Shown here piece after piece: positions 30,454 through 42,060 of a stretch of 64,000 nt of DNA (its first letter is position 1; each line of letters begins with the position of its first letter). Position numbers and translations under genes: made by a program. The notes under the pieces are model-generated. The model was not told where the DNA came from. It made no database searches and saw only the letters and a list, made by a program, of their open reading frames with translations. The DNA is from Kappaphycus alvarezii (Eukaryota; Rhodophyta; Florideophyceae; Gigartinales; Solieriaceae): positions 62,001 through 126,000 of the forward strand of contig NADL03000124.1 of the NCBI GenBank assembly GCA_002205965.3, given 5' to 3'.

Positions 30454-31174
30454 TGATGTGCGCAAATTCGCACACGAAAAAATCTAGATGAGGACCATGA
30501 TTGTATACAGTATCGGAATTGGGAAGATATTTTTACAGTTTTTGAATTTGCAAGATATTTTTAATTTGGGTGAGTGTGGCAAATTCATCGGTTGATTTTT
30601 TATTTTAGGACACGCTGTCATAGTGGATGTCAGTACAGTTCTAGGTTGTGGGTGATACTACGAGTGACTCTGAAAGGTCTATATAATGGCCACATCAATT
30701 CCCACCCCTGGCCGATGGGTGGCTGGCATGGGTATGGCACCTAGATATTTACCTTGAGGAAATATCTTCTAATAGGTCTCTCTGGTTCACACGATTCCGT
30801 GAGTACATTTTATGGTTATTAGTCTGTTTGTTTGGAGACTTTTAGGGTAGCTAAAAGTCTAAATATAGCCGAGTAAACTGCTTCCTTTAGTGGAGGTCAA
30901 GCAAGTTGGCAGACAACTTCAAGGTCAAGCTCCGAGTAGTAGGAAGTTGAGAGTCAGCTTCAGACCCAAGAAAACTTTTTCCTAAGCTGGTCGCAGAGCA
31001 TCAGTGGTAGACGCTGCCCCTTTTATACTTGCTTGTAGCCCTCTCAACTCTCTCCCATATACACTGCTTTTTATTTGTTCAACTGTACCACGGTAGCACT
31101 TTTGTCGCTCGCAACACCTCCGTCTCGGGTAGTTGGTTCTAAGTATCTCTTCTTCCGACGATTTATCTTTATCA
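30454..31174 (+). repeat. Ty3-1 3' LTR
   Basis: The same ends as the 5' LTR and the same terminal hairpin (30457-30474). It differs from the 5' LTR mostly by single-base insertions (for example at the TATA region, TCTAAATATAGCC against TCTATATAAGCC). It is followed by the CCTTT duplication at 31175-31179. Confidence 0.93.
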
Positions 31175-32325
31175 CCTTTACTTGCCGTTTCGATGGAACT
31201 GTTTTTGTCCGGGTGAGGAATAGCGGACTCCTGTTTTCTTTGTCACGAAGCTATCAAAATACCGTAGAATTTCAAATACACGAGGTGGTTAAACGTTTCT
31301 CGATTCATGCAACTGTTGAGCCGGGAGGACTACGACGGGAGTAGCGGTCGAGATCCATTTGAATACGGGAAACACCTTTACTGTCACGAACAATTTGGAA
31401 TAATCTTTTTCGCGTTTTGCATTTACCAGATTCTACGAAACTCATGTTTGGTGCGGTGAAAATTGATTTAAATAGCCGCCAACATGGAGCATTTTTCTGG
31501 TCACGGCTCCACGATTTGTTACGAAACTTCTGCAATTTGCGCTGGCGTTAATCCACCTCACCTTCCCAAAATCGTTCAAATGTTGATTTCCGAAAACATG
31601 AAAATGAAAATTGTCGAATACTTTGGTCTCTTTAGATCGGAACCTCTTAGTCTAGCATCAAGTCCAGCTTTTAACGCTCTTTCGAGAACCAGTAGGTACC
31701 GGCAGCTCCAAAAGACTATTTCGGATGTGACTATGTACTGCCGTTCTTTCTGGGAACGATATCGAGCTATCGAATAATGGAAGAATACTGGATCCAGAAA
31801 AATCATTTCATGAGATTTCCGCGGTATGCTTGTCGCACTGTTCAACTTGAACAAATGCATGCAATTATGTCCAAGGTCTCCTCAGTCTTATTCACTTGAG
31901 ATCCCACTCTCTTGACTTCTTGGACTGCACCTTCTTCAAAATTTTCCGAAAGATCTCGTCAAGGCAGCAGTAATCATTGATGCCTTCTCTAGAGCTGTAC
32001 CTATGCCCTCGCTAGTGGAGCTGAACCTGTGCCCTCGCCAGTGGAGCTGAACCGAACTTTAAGTGTCATTCTGTACTACACGAACAGTCGCGATCTGTAC
32101 CGTTGGGCTAGGGCATTAGGAGCTGGCTGGGATGTTTGGGATATATTTGAGCAAAAACCCTGTCACCTTGCAATTTGCTAGAGGAGTTATACATAGTTAG
32201 AGGTGCACGTGGCATAGGAACTGAACCACGAGCGTTTTGCGTGAGAAAATGTTAGTATGGATCAACATGCACCACGCCTTGATACTTATCTTCGGAGGTT
32301 TGTCTTATGGTTATGCAAAATGGGC
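31175..32325 (+). repeat. Repeat R1, copy B, right part
   Basis: This continues R1 after the Ty3-1 insertion and matches copy A inverted down to about 2085. Protein-like stretches: FVRVRNSGLLFSLSRSYQN, KIVQMLISENMKMKIVEYFG, QLQKTISDVTMYCRSFWERY and DALSRAVPMPSLVELN-like. The 97-codon frame 31484-31777 is its longest open part. A 24-bp block (CCCTCG...GTGGAGCTGAACC) is tandemly repeated at about 32004-32050. The identity of R1 remains open. Confidence 0.75.
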
Positions 32326-32409
32326 TCGTGATGGTGCCAGCGTAGCAAGTACACAGTTTGCTATGACAGCGCAGCACGTAGTACAGCTCAGCAAGAATGC
32401 CGAGATATT

Positions 32410-32803
32410 TTATGATATGATAAAACCCCCCAAGCACAAAATTCTACTGAAGCCAATATCGCCGTCGACGTTACTGTTGCCCACCCCTCCGCACGCCGCC
32501 ACATTTCGCCAAGTACGATTATCCCAGGCGCTGCCGCAAAACTCGCTGAGCGCGAGAAAAATCGTCATTACGGCACTTACTGCAACCCAAACGATATCCT
32601 CCTCTCCCCCGTCGGGATTGATATCTATGGCGCCTTGGGCGACGACGGCAAGGGTTTTTCCCGCCACCTTGCTTCCCTCGCTGCTTCCCGTCGCGGTTCC
32701 TCCCCTCAACAGGAGCTCCGCGACCTCGTTATCCGTTTTGCATTTAGTCTCCAAATAATGCAGGCGCGACAGGTTTCTTCACGCCGCCCGCATCCGTAGT
32801 TAA
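32410..32803 (+). pseudogene. LINE relic F: C-terminal end
   Basis: In one frame from about 32460: VDVTVAHPSARRH, GAAAKLAEREKNRHYGTYC, DIYGALGDDGKGFSRHL, QELRDLVIRFAFSLQ, then a stop after RRPHP at 32803. This is the tail following the endonuclease core in relic A's family. The frame is open for about 115 codons, so this piece is less decayed than others. Everything upstream, including RT, is absent. Confidence 0.8.
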
Positions 32804-32864
32804 TTTATGAATACCCTCCGCACGCTTCTGTGCGACATTGTGTAACCAATAAAGATTTGCCACC

Positions 32865-33135
32865 ACCATAGATTTATTGTTTATGGTGGCCTAGCTTTAC
32901 ACTGCAATGCTCTGCACTTATACATGCAATGCAGAGGGGCTGCAAAAAAGTCTATTCAAGTGCTTGCGTACCGAGTGGCGGGGCAACTCGAAGACAAGAA
33001 TATTCAGCCATCAGACAGAAGAAGTAAACACTTGTTCTTGCCGCAATAAGGGGAAGCCAACTCGTTGAGCACAACGGACATAAGTTGTGTCAGACATAAA
33101 AAGCTCGGCTTGTAGGGCTAAGAGTAGAGTACAAC
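32865..33135 (-). repeat. LTR-like dispersed repeat, copy 2
   Basis: Inverted match to 16955-17240. In this orientation the TATA-like region is weaker (CTTGAATAGAC). It abuts LINE relic F with no target duplication that I can recognise. Confidence 0.55.
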
Positions 33136-33479
33136 AGCCACATAGATGTGTAATAAACGTGTCATTCTTTTTGGACTGCGATTCAACACTCTTAAAGTAT
33201 CTTCACAGTGTTCCCGGTTTCATTCATTTCACTTTTTACTTTTAAAGTAATAATTTACTGAACAAACACCTGAATATCCTTCTGTAAACAGTATCACAGA
33301 ATATTATGACTTAGAAACTAACCTTTTGTCGAAAATAGGTCACTTTACGTCCGCATTTCCAATTCAGTGACCAAAATGGATCTGGAAACGCTTTCATTAT
33401 ACAGGACCTATTTCTGCCTAAGATAGCACTGGAAAATATCTCCCAAGAGGTTGCAGACTTCATAAAATCAATTTTAATA
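33136..33479. other. No recognisable gene
   Basis: AT-rich spacer, without motifs. Confidence 0.4.
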
Positions 33480-33850
33480 CTCAATAATTGCTCGGTATAT
33501 GATTGAAACTCAAGTAGTCGATGAGGTTGCCGAACTGTTCCATACCGCGGTCCCCAAAGATTATGCTGTTTGGGCAGTTCGATATTTCCCTCGTTCAATT
33601 CTAGTTCAGACCGGGGGTTCCGGACCTCTCCCGCCTCATAATTTCTCCTTCTACCCTAAGAAGTATTTCTTCAACGCTAGTCCCTGAGCATAGGTTGTGA
33701 TCCTTGTCCCCTTTATATTTCCTTGTACCCCCTTAGCCGTCAGATCTTATTCATCTCTTTTCATGCCCACAACGATACTTCACTAGAACTCTTTTCGTCT
33801 GCAACGACTCCGTCCTGGGATACCTGGCACTCAGAGGTCGGAGAGGATTG
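33480..33850 (+). repeat. Diverged LTR 3' half
   Basis: Ordered short matches to the R-U5 part of the Ty3-1 and acidic-gene LTRs: TGTCCCCTTTATATTTCCTTG, ACCCCCTTAGCC, AACTCTTTTCGTCTGCAACG and CTCCGTCCTGGGATACCTGG in the positions of CCCCTTTTATACTTGCTTG, AGCCCTCTC, TTTTGTCGCTCGCAAC and CTCGGGTAGTTGG. This is an older or different subfamily. A hairpin with perfect 10-bp arms (33832-33841 and 33861-33870, CAGAGGTCGG) follows. Confidence 0.5.
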
Positions 33851-34314
33851 AGGTCCTTCCCCGACCTCTGACGAGCCCTCTACCTACTATGAGACTAGGA
33901 ATTCCGCATACAGATTCCACGTTAAAGCTGTGAAACCCCGCATCCACTGGCTGAAAGTCTTGCGGCCCCAATGTGAGGCTTTATTTAGTCCCTGACGCCT
34001 ACCATAATGCTCCGTTGACAGATTTGAACTATTGGGCGCTTCATTCAGCAGTCACAAAGTCTTTCTACGATTCAAGATCGATAGACGCCACCGCAATGTT
34101 GAGTTGTTGCACTAGGTCGACGCCCCCCGGGAGCTCCACCACATGTCCTGCCTGTGTGCATCGGGCTATCTGGTCGGGTATGCCTTCAAGCTCGCGGATC
34201 AAAAAACGCCCATCCCACTGCGAGGTCTTTACCGCGCAGCTGTAGTAATTCTACGCGGAGCTCAACGGTATCAAACTGTCGTACAAAGTATGATCGCATT
34301 AAAACCTGCACTTT
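33851..34314. other. No recognisable gene
   Basis: Contains two overlapping frames of up to 106 codons without family motifs. It is possibly internal sequence of the LTR element beside it, but this cannot be shown. Confidence 0.35.
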
Positions 34315-34904
34315 TGATATGGTAGCTGATGGAGATATATCTCCAGAGGGTGATATTTATCAGAGTCATTTATCTCAAAAAGGTGTTTATGTAAGCTACA
34401 ACAGTGTTATCGAAGTATGGTTCTGGGAATCAGCGGAGATGAATGAGGACGGAAGGTCAAGGGGGAATAAATAAGTATAGAAGGGGCAGTATCTACTGTC
34501 TATGTTCTGATACTAACGTAAAATGAATGCTTCTTAGAATAGAAGTTTACTTTCAACCTCTGGAGTACTCATGTCTTCACTCGCTTGAAGTTCTCTTCCA
34601 ACTTGCTTGCCCTCAGCCAAAGGAAGCACATTTCTCAGCGTATATACACTTTTGAAATAACCATAGAGTCTAGAAACACACCAAATACCGAAAATGTATT
34701 AAAGGGAATCTTGTGGACGAGAAAGACTAGCAGTAGATATCATCAGGATATATATGTAGACTCACTTCTCAAAATATTCGTCCTATAATATCAGAGCCAA
34801 AATATCCATACTCCCAGTGCAGTTCCCAAAGTTTTGTCGGACGGCCAAGAATAATGTATATCTTCCCGTGGCATATAAAAATCCACGACTGCTCCTTAAG
34901 ACCC

Positions 34905-35140
34905 TAAACATTTGCTCCATCCACAGCAGAGTAGTCCGATAGTACTAGCACTCCCTCTCACCACCCCCCTCCGTCACAGCATTTCCTTCAAAGTTTTAAA
35001 CCAGTGGCTCCCATGGTCGACTGAATTCTTCTCATCTTCCGATCCCTTCACATCCGCCTCAGCGCCCTCCAGCTTCTTTAAATCCTCCTCCTTTACCTCC
35101 TCCCCCCCTCCTTTGTCTCTTCGAAAAATGACGGCGAACA
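34905..35140 (-). pseudogene. Acidic LTR-encoded protein, copy 4 (remnant)
   Basis: The minus frame gives RRDKGGGEEVKEEDLKKLEG and a following acidic stretch, in the position where copies 1-3 carry the Glu-rich centre of the acidic protein. The conserved start and the acidic C-terminus are not recognisable. Assignment rests on position within the LTR and composition. Confidence 0.4.
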
Positions 35141-35306
35141 CACTGGTGTTTCGTTCTCAGTACATCCTTCTATGATAGTAGTCGTATTCGATTGGTCTCT
35201 TTGCTATCAAAACACGGCCGTTGATATAACGGGGGCCCCAGACTGATCGGCGAGGGTGAGGAACGGGTGGAAGTTTTCACGTTGATGGCGAGGTGAGTAA
35301 GCCGAT

Positions 35307-35843
35307 GGAGTATTTGATGGCAGGAGAGTTGCTACAACGACGATGCTATCGAGCTTAAAAAATAGGATAATTTCTTCGAAAACTTTCACGGCCTTGGGCT
35401 TCGTAAAACATGCGAGGCGAAATTGCGGCTATGAACTTTAATGCATTCCTGACAAAAATCTGATTGATAAAAGGTCGGAGCTGAATTGGAGGGCGAAAAA
35501 AGATCTCAAGTCGAAATATTTATTTTTAAAGAAAGAGGACCCAATCTTCAAACTTGAAATATAAAATAGAGTCGTGGAGTATTTGATGGCAGGAGAGTTG
35601 CTACAACGACGATGCTATCGAGCTTAAAAATAGGATAATTTCTTCGAAAACTTTCACGGCCTTGGGCTTCGTAAAACATGCGCGGCGAAATTGCGGCTAT
35701 GAACTTTAATGCATTCCTGACAAAAAATCTGATTGATAAAAGGTCGGAGCTGAATTGGAGGGCGAAAAAAGACCTCAAGTCGAAATATTTATTTTAAAGA
35801 AAGAGGACCCAATCTTCAAACTTGAAATATAAAATAGAGTCGT
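35307..35843. repeat. 269-bp tandem duplication
   Basis: Unit 1 at 35307-35575 and unit 2 at 35576-35843 both begin GGAGTATTTGATGGCAGGAG and both end ATAAAATAGAGTCG. They differ by only a few bases (for example AAAAAATAGG against AAAAATAGG). The duplication doubles part of the LTR-4 U3. Confidence 0.9.
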
Positions 35844-36108
35844 ACAGTAAATTTGAGTTTATAAAGAAAAAGGGCTGTAAGATTTCTTTTCTTATTGAAA
35901 TAAAATGGTAGGAAAATAGGTTTGAAAAAGGAGGATTCAAAATGGATCTTGGGATGAAGGGAGCAGGAATTTTCGGAAAATACCCGTTCGTAATAGCATT
36001 AGTCTCGGCTTCAAACTTACCGTATCGTTCCTCCACAATGCTATTGTCTCAAGTCTCATCGACGTAGCATGGTTCCCCGTTAGGACCGAAGTCTTTCATG
36101 TCGTTAGT

Positions 36109-36366
36109 TGATTCCTTTACTTTTGGTCTCTGTGATGGTCAAGCTCTATGTTATTTAATATTTGCGGCAGCGTTTAGAACGCGTACTGAGAGGTGAGTTG
36201 GACATCAAAGTTAGGTCAGTTTTGCCTATACTACAGTGTGGTGAATACAAATACATAAACTATTCAATTTTTCAACAGCCACGAAGTTCAAATTCATATA
36301 CATGTTATATTGTCACTCAATGCAGACCGTACACAAATTTTTGGTCGCAATTACATACTTGCATCA
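36109..36366 (-). repeat. copia-3 3' LTR
   Basis: Matches 40656-40918 with scattered substitutions, clearly more diverged than the LTR pair of Ty3-1, so the insertion is old. Boundaries are set by the TG...CA ends common to both. Confidence 0.78.
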
Positions 36367-37743
36367 CTTCCCCTCGACCGACAGTTTCTCACTTCATGTT
36401 CGTGAGCTTTATAATCTGGCTGAGTTTTGTAAGCTTCAAATTATTAGTCATGACGTCGGCCATCATCGTATCAGTTGCCTCATAATAATCTTGCGCACTG
36501 CCAGGAAAGATATTTTTTACCAGGAACTGATATTTAACGCCTATTTTTGAGACATTTCAGACACGACTTGTATATTGACATCAAGTATGCAGCCCGTGTT
36601 TTTCTCAAAAATTCGAAGCTTGAACAAATGCTCCACGGTACCATCATCAAGTAATTTGTTGAATAAATACCTGACAACTGTTCAACCAGAGTGCTTCTCT
36701 TACACAAAATGCCAAAACAAATTCCGCTTTTTGAGCTCTGCGCTCCAACTGTTTTTTCTTATAGCTCTGACTGATTAATCCTCCAGCACATATAAACGCG
36801 TAACTGCTAATTCAGTTTCGTGTTGGATTTTCTTGTGCCCATTCCGCATCGTTCAATCCAATCACTTCTGAAACTTTCGCTTTCTGGTAGTCGATCTTCA
36901 TTCCCGCTGTACCCTTGAGGTACCTGAGAACATTATTCCCTGCAGCCCAAAACGCATCAATGGGGCGGTGCATGTATACCGCGAGATAGTTAACACTAAA
37001 TGAAATATTAGTCATTACCGCGTTAGCAAGGTGCGTCAAAGCGCCGACCAGTTGTTCATAAGAAGTCGCATCGGTTAGAGTTCCTATAGAGTCCAACGAG
37101 AGGTCTATTCTATGTGCTGGGTGGCCACGAATGGTCTATGGTTCTCCAATTTGAATAAATTGAGGATTCTATCCGTCATATCTTCGTTGTGAATCTTGAT
37201 CGCGGTTCTGGAATCCTGCATTGATAACCCCAAGAATATTTCAATTTTAGCGAACAAAAATATCTCAAAATTCCTCTTCAACTCCTACACCATCCTTTCC
37301 ACACCTTTTATCTCGCTCCTGATCAACAAATTTTCATCCATATATACTATTATAAACAGAAAGTTTTTGCCAAATTGAAAAGTTGGGTCTGCTTCGCACT
37401 ATTGCAACCGAGGGACAGTAATAACTTTGTGTAAGTTCACATTCCATTCCTTTGAAGCTTATCGCAATCTATAAAGCGCATTTTTGGGTTGATAGGCTCG
37501 CCCATCTGAGCCTTTTGCAACAAATCCAGGAGGTTCCTTTATATAGATTTCCCCCTTAAAAGGTGCATTTAAAAATGTGTTCTTGACATAAAATTGAAAT
37601 CTATGCGAGGCAAAATGTACTAGCAATTCAATCGATAGCCGATTCGTTGAGTAGTTCGCAACAAGAGCAAAAATATCAGTGAAATCTACCCCAGGTCTCG
37701 GTAAAAAGTCTTTCGCCACCAACCTTACTTCGTATCTTTCCAC
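36367..37743 (-). pseudogene. copia-3 reverse transcriptase and RNase H
   Basis: RT: YEVRLVAKDFLPRPGVDFTD, then VKNTFLNAPFKGEIYIKEPP and NALYRLR (37743-37459); the catalytic box at about 37345-37330 reads YMDEN, with the second Asp replaced by Glu. Connection: YEQLVGALTHLANAVMTNIS and WAAGNNVLRYLKGT with GLNDAEWAQE (37096-36812), which begins RNase H. The C-terminal end MMADVMTNNLKLTKLSQI at about 36460-36400 corresponds to the usual QxADxxTK terminus. Several stops and frame changes; inactive. Confidence 0.87.
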
Positions 37744-38559
37744 TTCCTCTTTTGCATTACGCTTGAGGTCAAACTTTCACTTTGTTGTAATCACTTTTCT
37801 CCCTTTTGGAAGTTGAACAGCTCCCACTTGTTCACTGTGTTCGAATAATTTATCTTGTATTTCATTACGTCTATCAAGTCAGCGCCATCGTCAATTTCAA
37901 GGGCTTTCTGTGTACGATTCTGGAATACTGACGTCACCAATATTTTCGTCTACAATTTTGATAGCTTCCTCATACCAAAGACGACTGGTTAGTATTCCTA
38001 CCATGTAGCAATTATTTAGGCGAACAGAAAGGTAAGTATTTTAGATGCTCTACGGTTTCTTCACCAGATCCATCACCATTTTTAATTTATTGTGTTCATG
38101 GTTGTCGCTGAGCTGTGACCCATCACTTGAAGTATTCCATCAGAAATTTTCTCTTCTTCATCTACTGATTCATGACCTCTGCAAGTTATTGCACCTTCAC
38201 CAGATTCGTAGTCATCAAAGATGACATCATTGTTATTCATGTCAAATTCGAACACCTCCTTTTGTTTCCAGATTACTTTCATGTCTTCAAAGAGTGTCAC
38301 ATCCTTACTAATGTAACATCTTTACTCTCAATTATTTTAGAGTCTGGAAGAGTGAGGAACCTGTACGCATCCCTTTTCATTACCCCACCCAAACTTCCTA
38401 TGTTGTTCTACTGTCAAACTTTTCATCTCGTTTCTCTTTCGGTTTATATACATACTCTTTGCATCCTAGCTTTTGAATTTGTGCCAAGTGCGGTTTGTAC
38501 TGATGAATGAACTAAAAAAACATCCTTTTCATTTGGAAGCTCCGCGTCATGAAACGATT

Positions 38560-39480
38560 TCTGACAAAACATGCAGTTTTGACGACTCTGCGGATAGTTT
38601 TTCGTGCAATTTAGGCAGGGAAAGTAAAACTGTTCTCTTCATATCCACAATTGTACTATTTAGTCACTCTTTCTGTCCATTTGACTCCGGAGAATATGTG
38701 CTTGTAACTTCATGTACGATTCCCCTTTGCTTCAACAAATTATGAACGAATGTCCTACGTATTCACATCCTCCATCACATCTTACTCACCTAACGGTCTT
38801 TCGATAGGTTAATGCTAATTTCTCTACCATCTCGTTGAAAATATTCTCTAATTTTTTGATTATTTCAATCACAGCCCCACCGCCTCACTCTTCTTGCCTA
38901 AGAAATGGGCCATAGAATACTCACTGCATTAGGTCAACAACGTAACGAAGAATTTCGATTTGCCAAGCGACTGGTGTTTCATGGATCCAACAACGTTTGT
39001 GTAAACGCTCTCATCTGGCCCCTTAACAACTTTGTCCTTATTTTTTTTGGACCTCAGGGTTCCTCGTGTCGACTGTCCGAACTTTTATAGCTCCCAGTTT
39101 GACAATTCTGCCTCAATATCTTCCCTTTTCATGCCAATCACATGAGGTGGGGTAGCGAGCAAAATTTTCCTTCTGCAATGACCTGGTCGCTAATCCCGTT
39201 CCGCTTTCCTTTTGGCACTGAAAATGTTTGCTTTGCCATTGCAAACGATAACCATTGCCTAATATATTCCATTGCTTGTCTCTATGCCAATCATTTTAGC
39301 CTCATCAGTTTGCTTATGAATAAATTTTAGAACACCATGACCGGACTGGCTCTCCTCTTCATCGATTATAATCTCGTAATGTTTCTTTCTCACTTGTGAA
39401 AGAGAGACTAGATTTTGCACCAAGTTGGACACGCAGACTACATTATGTAGCTCAATCTTCTTTCTCACAGCTGTGATCAT
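38560..39480 (-). pseudogene. copia-3 protease end and integrase
   Basis: 39480-39259 reads IELHNVVCVSNLVQNLVSLS and IGIETSNGIY, the end of protease and the pre-integrase segment. The integrase core reads GPDESVYTNVVGSM and CSEYSMAHFLGKKSEAV (about 39000-38870), and further on HEVTSTYSPESNGQKE, the segment with the catalytic Glu, at about 38690-38640. The zinc domain is not readable. Inactive. Confidence 0.8.
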
Positions 39481-39689
39481 TACTGTTCCATATCCAGCTG
39501 AATTGACAACATTATGATTTACAACTCTGTAGACGCCTCTGCCCTCTATGAATGAGACTAAATTTCAATGCGGTTTGACATATGGCTTATGCACCAGAGT
39601 CTAGTATCCACTTGTCCGACTTCTTGCCTTTTTTGTTAACAAGCAATGCTTCAGTTAATTCCAGCATCGCTGCTGCCATGTATTCAATG

Positions 39690-40261
39690 CGCTTCTTATT
39701 TCAGCAATTTCTAGCAATATGTCCCGACTTGCTGAATACGAAGCAGCTTCGCTTCTCATGCATATTTTCGCACTTATGCTTAATTTTGATATGCCGTTAG
39801 TTCTTCTTAGAGTCTTAGCTTACCACACGTGTGCCGGTTTATGCTTTGATCACTTTTATGGGTCAACAGTGCCTTTTCTACGCTTTCCTTAGACTCTTCT
39901 AAACGTTTTCCCTAACTGTCAGCTTGGAACCATCTTCATGGTACGAATTGACAATGCTCATAATTTCTTCGACGGTGATATCGAATTCTTTTGGTAGTCC
40001 TTTTAGTAGTGCTAGCTTTTTCTATATCTCCGTTTTAGGATACCGCGCCCTTTACAGTTCATTGACAAACTCCAATATCTTTCTTAAGTAATAAATAATC
40101 TTTTCGCCCTTTTCAAATTGGACGCTCCGCAAACTTTGATAGCTTTGTATCCATAGAAGTTTCAGAAACAGCCTGAAGCATTTTCCCCAGCAACTGTCAG
40201 ACCTTTGCTGGTATCTTTCTCTCCTCACTGCTGCCTTCCAAGCCGGGTCGATTGACATCAA
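39690..40261 (-). pseudogene. copia-3 Gag
   Basis: From 40261: a region around DPAWKAAVRRERYQQRSDSC, then (next frame) LALLKGLPKEFDITVEEIMS and VNSYHEDGSKLTV, the conserved helix pair of copia Gag. At 39770-39700 a zinc knuckle reads CFVF-SKSGH-IARNC, with the second Cys changed to Phe. The start codon region towards 40330 is not certain. Confidence 0.78.
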
Positions 40262-40655
40262 TAAGTATGCTAGATCAATGCTTTGTTGCGCAAATCTGCG
40301 TCTACACTAACAGAGTTATCAGTTGAATTCTACATCTCTTCCCCATGAGTCCTAGGGGCTGTGCACATATATAATTGTGGCGTCTGTACACATTTCCACA
40401 ATCGTTTGCCCCTCAACACCACTTCCATGTCGTTGGACCACAAAAAATAATTATCCACACTTAGCAGTACGATCCCAAACTTTCCAAGTTCCTTTTATTC
40501 CATCTCGAAGTTAGGGGTAATCAGCAAGGCATCAGAAAAGTTAGATTCAACAAAAGTTAGATTCAGCAATGGTTTCACTAGAAAGAGATAATGTATGGAT
40601 AATAGGGCGGTTAGGAGCCTTTCTCTGGGCCCATACCCTCTCGCAGGGAGTTATT

Positions 40656-40918
40656 TGATTCCTTTACTTTTCGGTCTCTGCGTTGGTAAAGCGCTATGTT
40701 ATATACAATTTACAGCAGAGTTTAGTGCACGTATTGGGAGGAGAGCTGGATAGCAAAGCTAAGTCATGTTTGCCTACATTATAGTCTGGCAAACACAAAT
40801 TCACAAACTATTCAATTGTTCAAAAGCCTCAAAGTACAAATCAATATATGTACATGCTGTGCTGTCCATCAATGCAGAGGTTGTACAAATTTTTGGTCTC
40901 AATCACATATTTCCATCA
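40656..40918 (-). repeat. copia-3 5' LTR
   Basis: Partner of 36109-36366. The primer-binding region would lie just below 40656 on the minus strand, where a GGTATGGGCCCAGAG stretch has only weak similarity to the common copia primer site. Confidence 0.75.
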
Positions 40919-41639
40919 CGATACACACACCGAACCTCTCTCAATTGCCCTCACCGGATCGCGATGCAGCTCTGATAAGTCTTTACTAAGCCAAGGCGCC
41001 ATCTCCATGGGCTGCTCACCCGGGTCACCCCTAAGCCGTCGACATGGGCTCGTACGACCCACTTAACATCTCTGAATCGTATACTTACGTCCAAACGTAC
41101 CCAAATGGAAAAACGACGAAGTCTGGGCTCATTCTCTAAATTCTAAGGACCACACCGCCATCGCAGTGGGGCTTGTGATACGCAGCCTCGCATTCTACAA
41201 AGACCGCGGGGCCGCAATCCTCTTTGTACTGATAGAGGGAAGGAGGAGATGGAGCGAGGGAGAGAGGGAAGGAGGAAAAGAGAGAAGAAGAGTGAAAGAG
41301 AGAGCGGGAGAGCTTTACAGAAAAGGAGTGAGGGACCAAGGAAGAGATCTGAGAGAAGAGAATATGGTGAGGGACTTTACTCAGACAGAACATGGAGGGA
41401 GACTGGGGCCCATATAGATCTCGAGGCGAGTCGAATGTTGCTTCCCGACGAGTTGCAGATGACGGCGGGAGGCTAACCATAAACCTGCTTGGGCTGATCT
41501 AAAGAAGATCAGCTCAAGCTTACAGCATTCTACAATGCGTAAGCGTAACGGTCAAGTTCTAGTACAGTTGTACATTAACAGACGTCTGTAAGCCACTTTG
41601 CTTGCTGTAAGCTATCAGCAGAGGCAGCAGGACGTAATT
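40919..41639. other. No gene; purine-rich tract at 41231-41400
   Basis: The interval contains a strongly GA-biased plus strand of about 170 bp (runs such as GAGGGAGAGAGGGAAGG). Frames crossing it are compositional. Otherwise nothing is recognised. Confidence 0.6.
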
Positions 41640-42060
41640 ACATTTACATGTACATCCCTCCGCCGAAACGGAGGTGATTGCGATGCACCGGAGGATTATG
41701 TTACGACGCGAGCTCGGGCTGCCCGTTTACGATGATCCGTTTCCTCGAAACTGCGAACATTGTAAATGCCCTACGGTCAGATTCGGAGACCACGCAGTGG
41801 ACCTGTTGCATTCAGTGTTTGGTGGAAACACCGGCATGACTCGCTCCGCAATGTCACTATCGACCACATCGCCTGGGCTGCCTCCCTGAACTGCCCGGTC
41901 GCGATCCCGCTCCTGGTGCTAGGCACCGAGGTACGACCCGCTGCTCTCTTTGTTTATCGACCAGCAGGTTCCAACGGCAATGGGAGCTGCCCCATCGCCC
42001 GCGATGTCACCGGTGTCTCACTGTTCAAGGACGAAAGACGATCAACGGGAAAGGTTTGGA
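41640..42060 (+). pseudogene. LINE relic G: endonuclease-domain fragment
   Basis: In the frame from 41674: MLRRELGLPVYDDPFPRNCE with a CEHC finger start and VRFGDHAV; in the next frame KHRHDSLRNVTIDHIAWAA, then EVRPAALFVYRPAG and ARDVTGVS. These correspond to the finger, RHN, RPxD and DVT elements of relics A and B. It is another isolated tail of the same LINE family, with one frame change at about 41800. Confidence 0.75.

Larger units (their letters stand above)
23668..31174 (+). mobile_element. Ty3/gypsy LTR retrotransposon Ty3-1, near complete
   Basis: The element is 7,507 bp, with LTRs of 714 bp (23668-24381) and 721 bp (30454-31174) that begin TGATGTGCGC and end TATCA, and a perfect CCTTT target duplication. 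Internal order is gag, protease, RT, RNase H, integrase, then a long C-terminal extension of two related modules, a purine tract (GAGCGAGAGGG at about 30441-30451) and the 3' LTR. Catalytic residues of RT and integrase are intact. About seven frame changes break the coding region, most at homopolymers. The two LTRs are highly similar, with many one-base length differences. This is the youngest-looking element of the window and could be active in a correct assembly. Confidence 0.95.
34315..36000 (-). mobile_element. LTR-4, decayed member of the acidic-gene family
   Basis: The plus-strand left end TGATATGGTAGC corresponds to the complement of CTACCCCTATCA. Moving right, the complement of the U5/R region is recognisable (AGAAGGGGCAGTATCTACTG, AACTTGCTTGCCCTC, GTATATACAC). 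A relic of the acidic ORF lies at 34905-35140, then the U3 (35307-35990), which matches 11100-11370 and 13205-13660. The right end is uncertain (about 35980-36015). It contains a 269-bp tandem duplication and no second LTR. Confidence 0.65.
36109..40918 (-). mobile_element. Ty1/copia element copia-3 with both LTRs
   Basis: Direct repeats at 36109-36366 and 40656-40918 (about 260 bp; both TGATTCCTTTAC ... CATCA) enclose, on the minus strand, gag (40261-39840), zinc knuckle (about 39770-39700), protease and pre-integrase (39480-39259), integrase (39100-38560), RT (37743-37100) and RNase H (37096-36395). This is the standard copia order. No target duplication is clear. Frame changes and stops throughout. 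Confidence 0.88.

Noticed and set aside
41166-41480. Arg/Glu-rich ORF and its Ser/Pro-rich antisense
   Set aside because: Produced by the purine-rich tract at 41231-41400.
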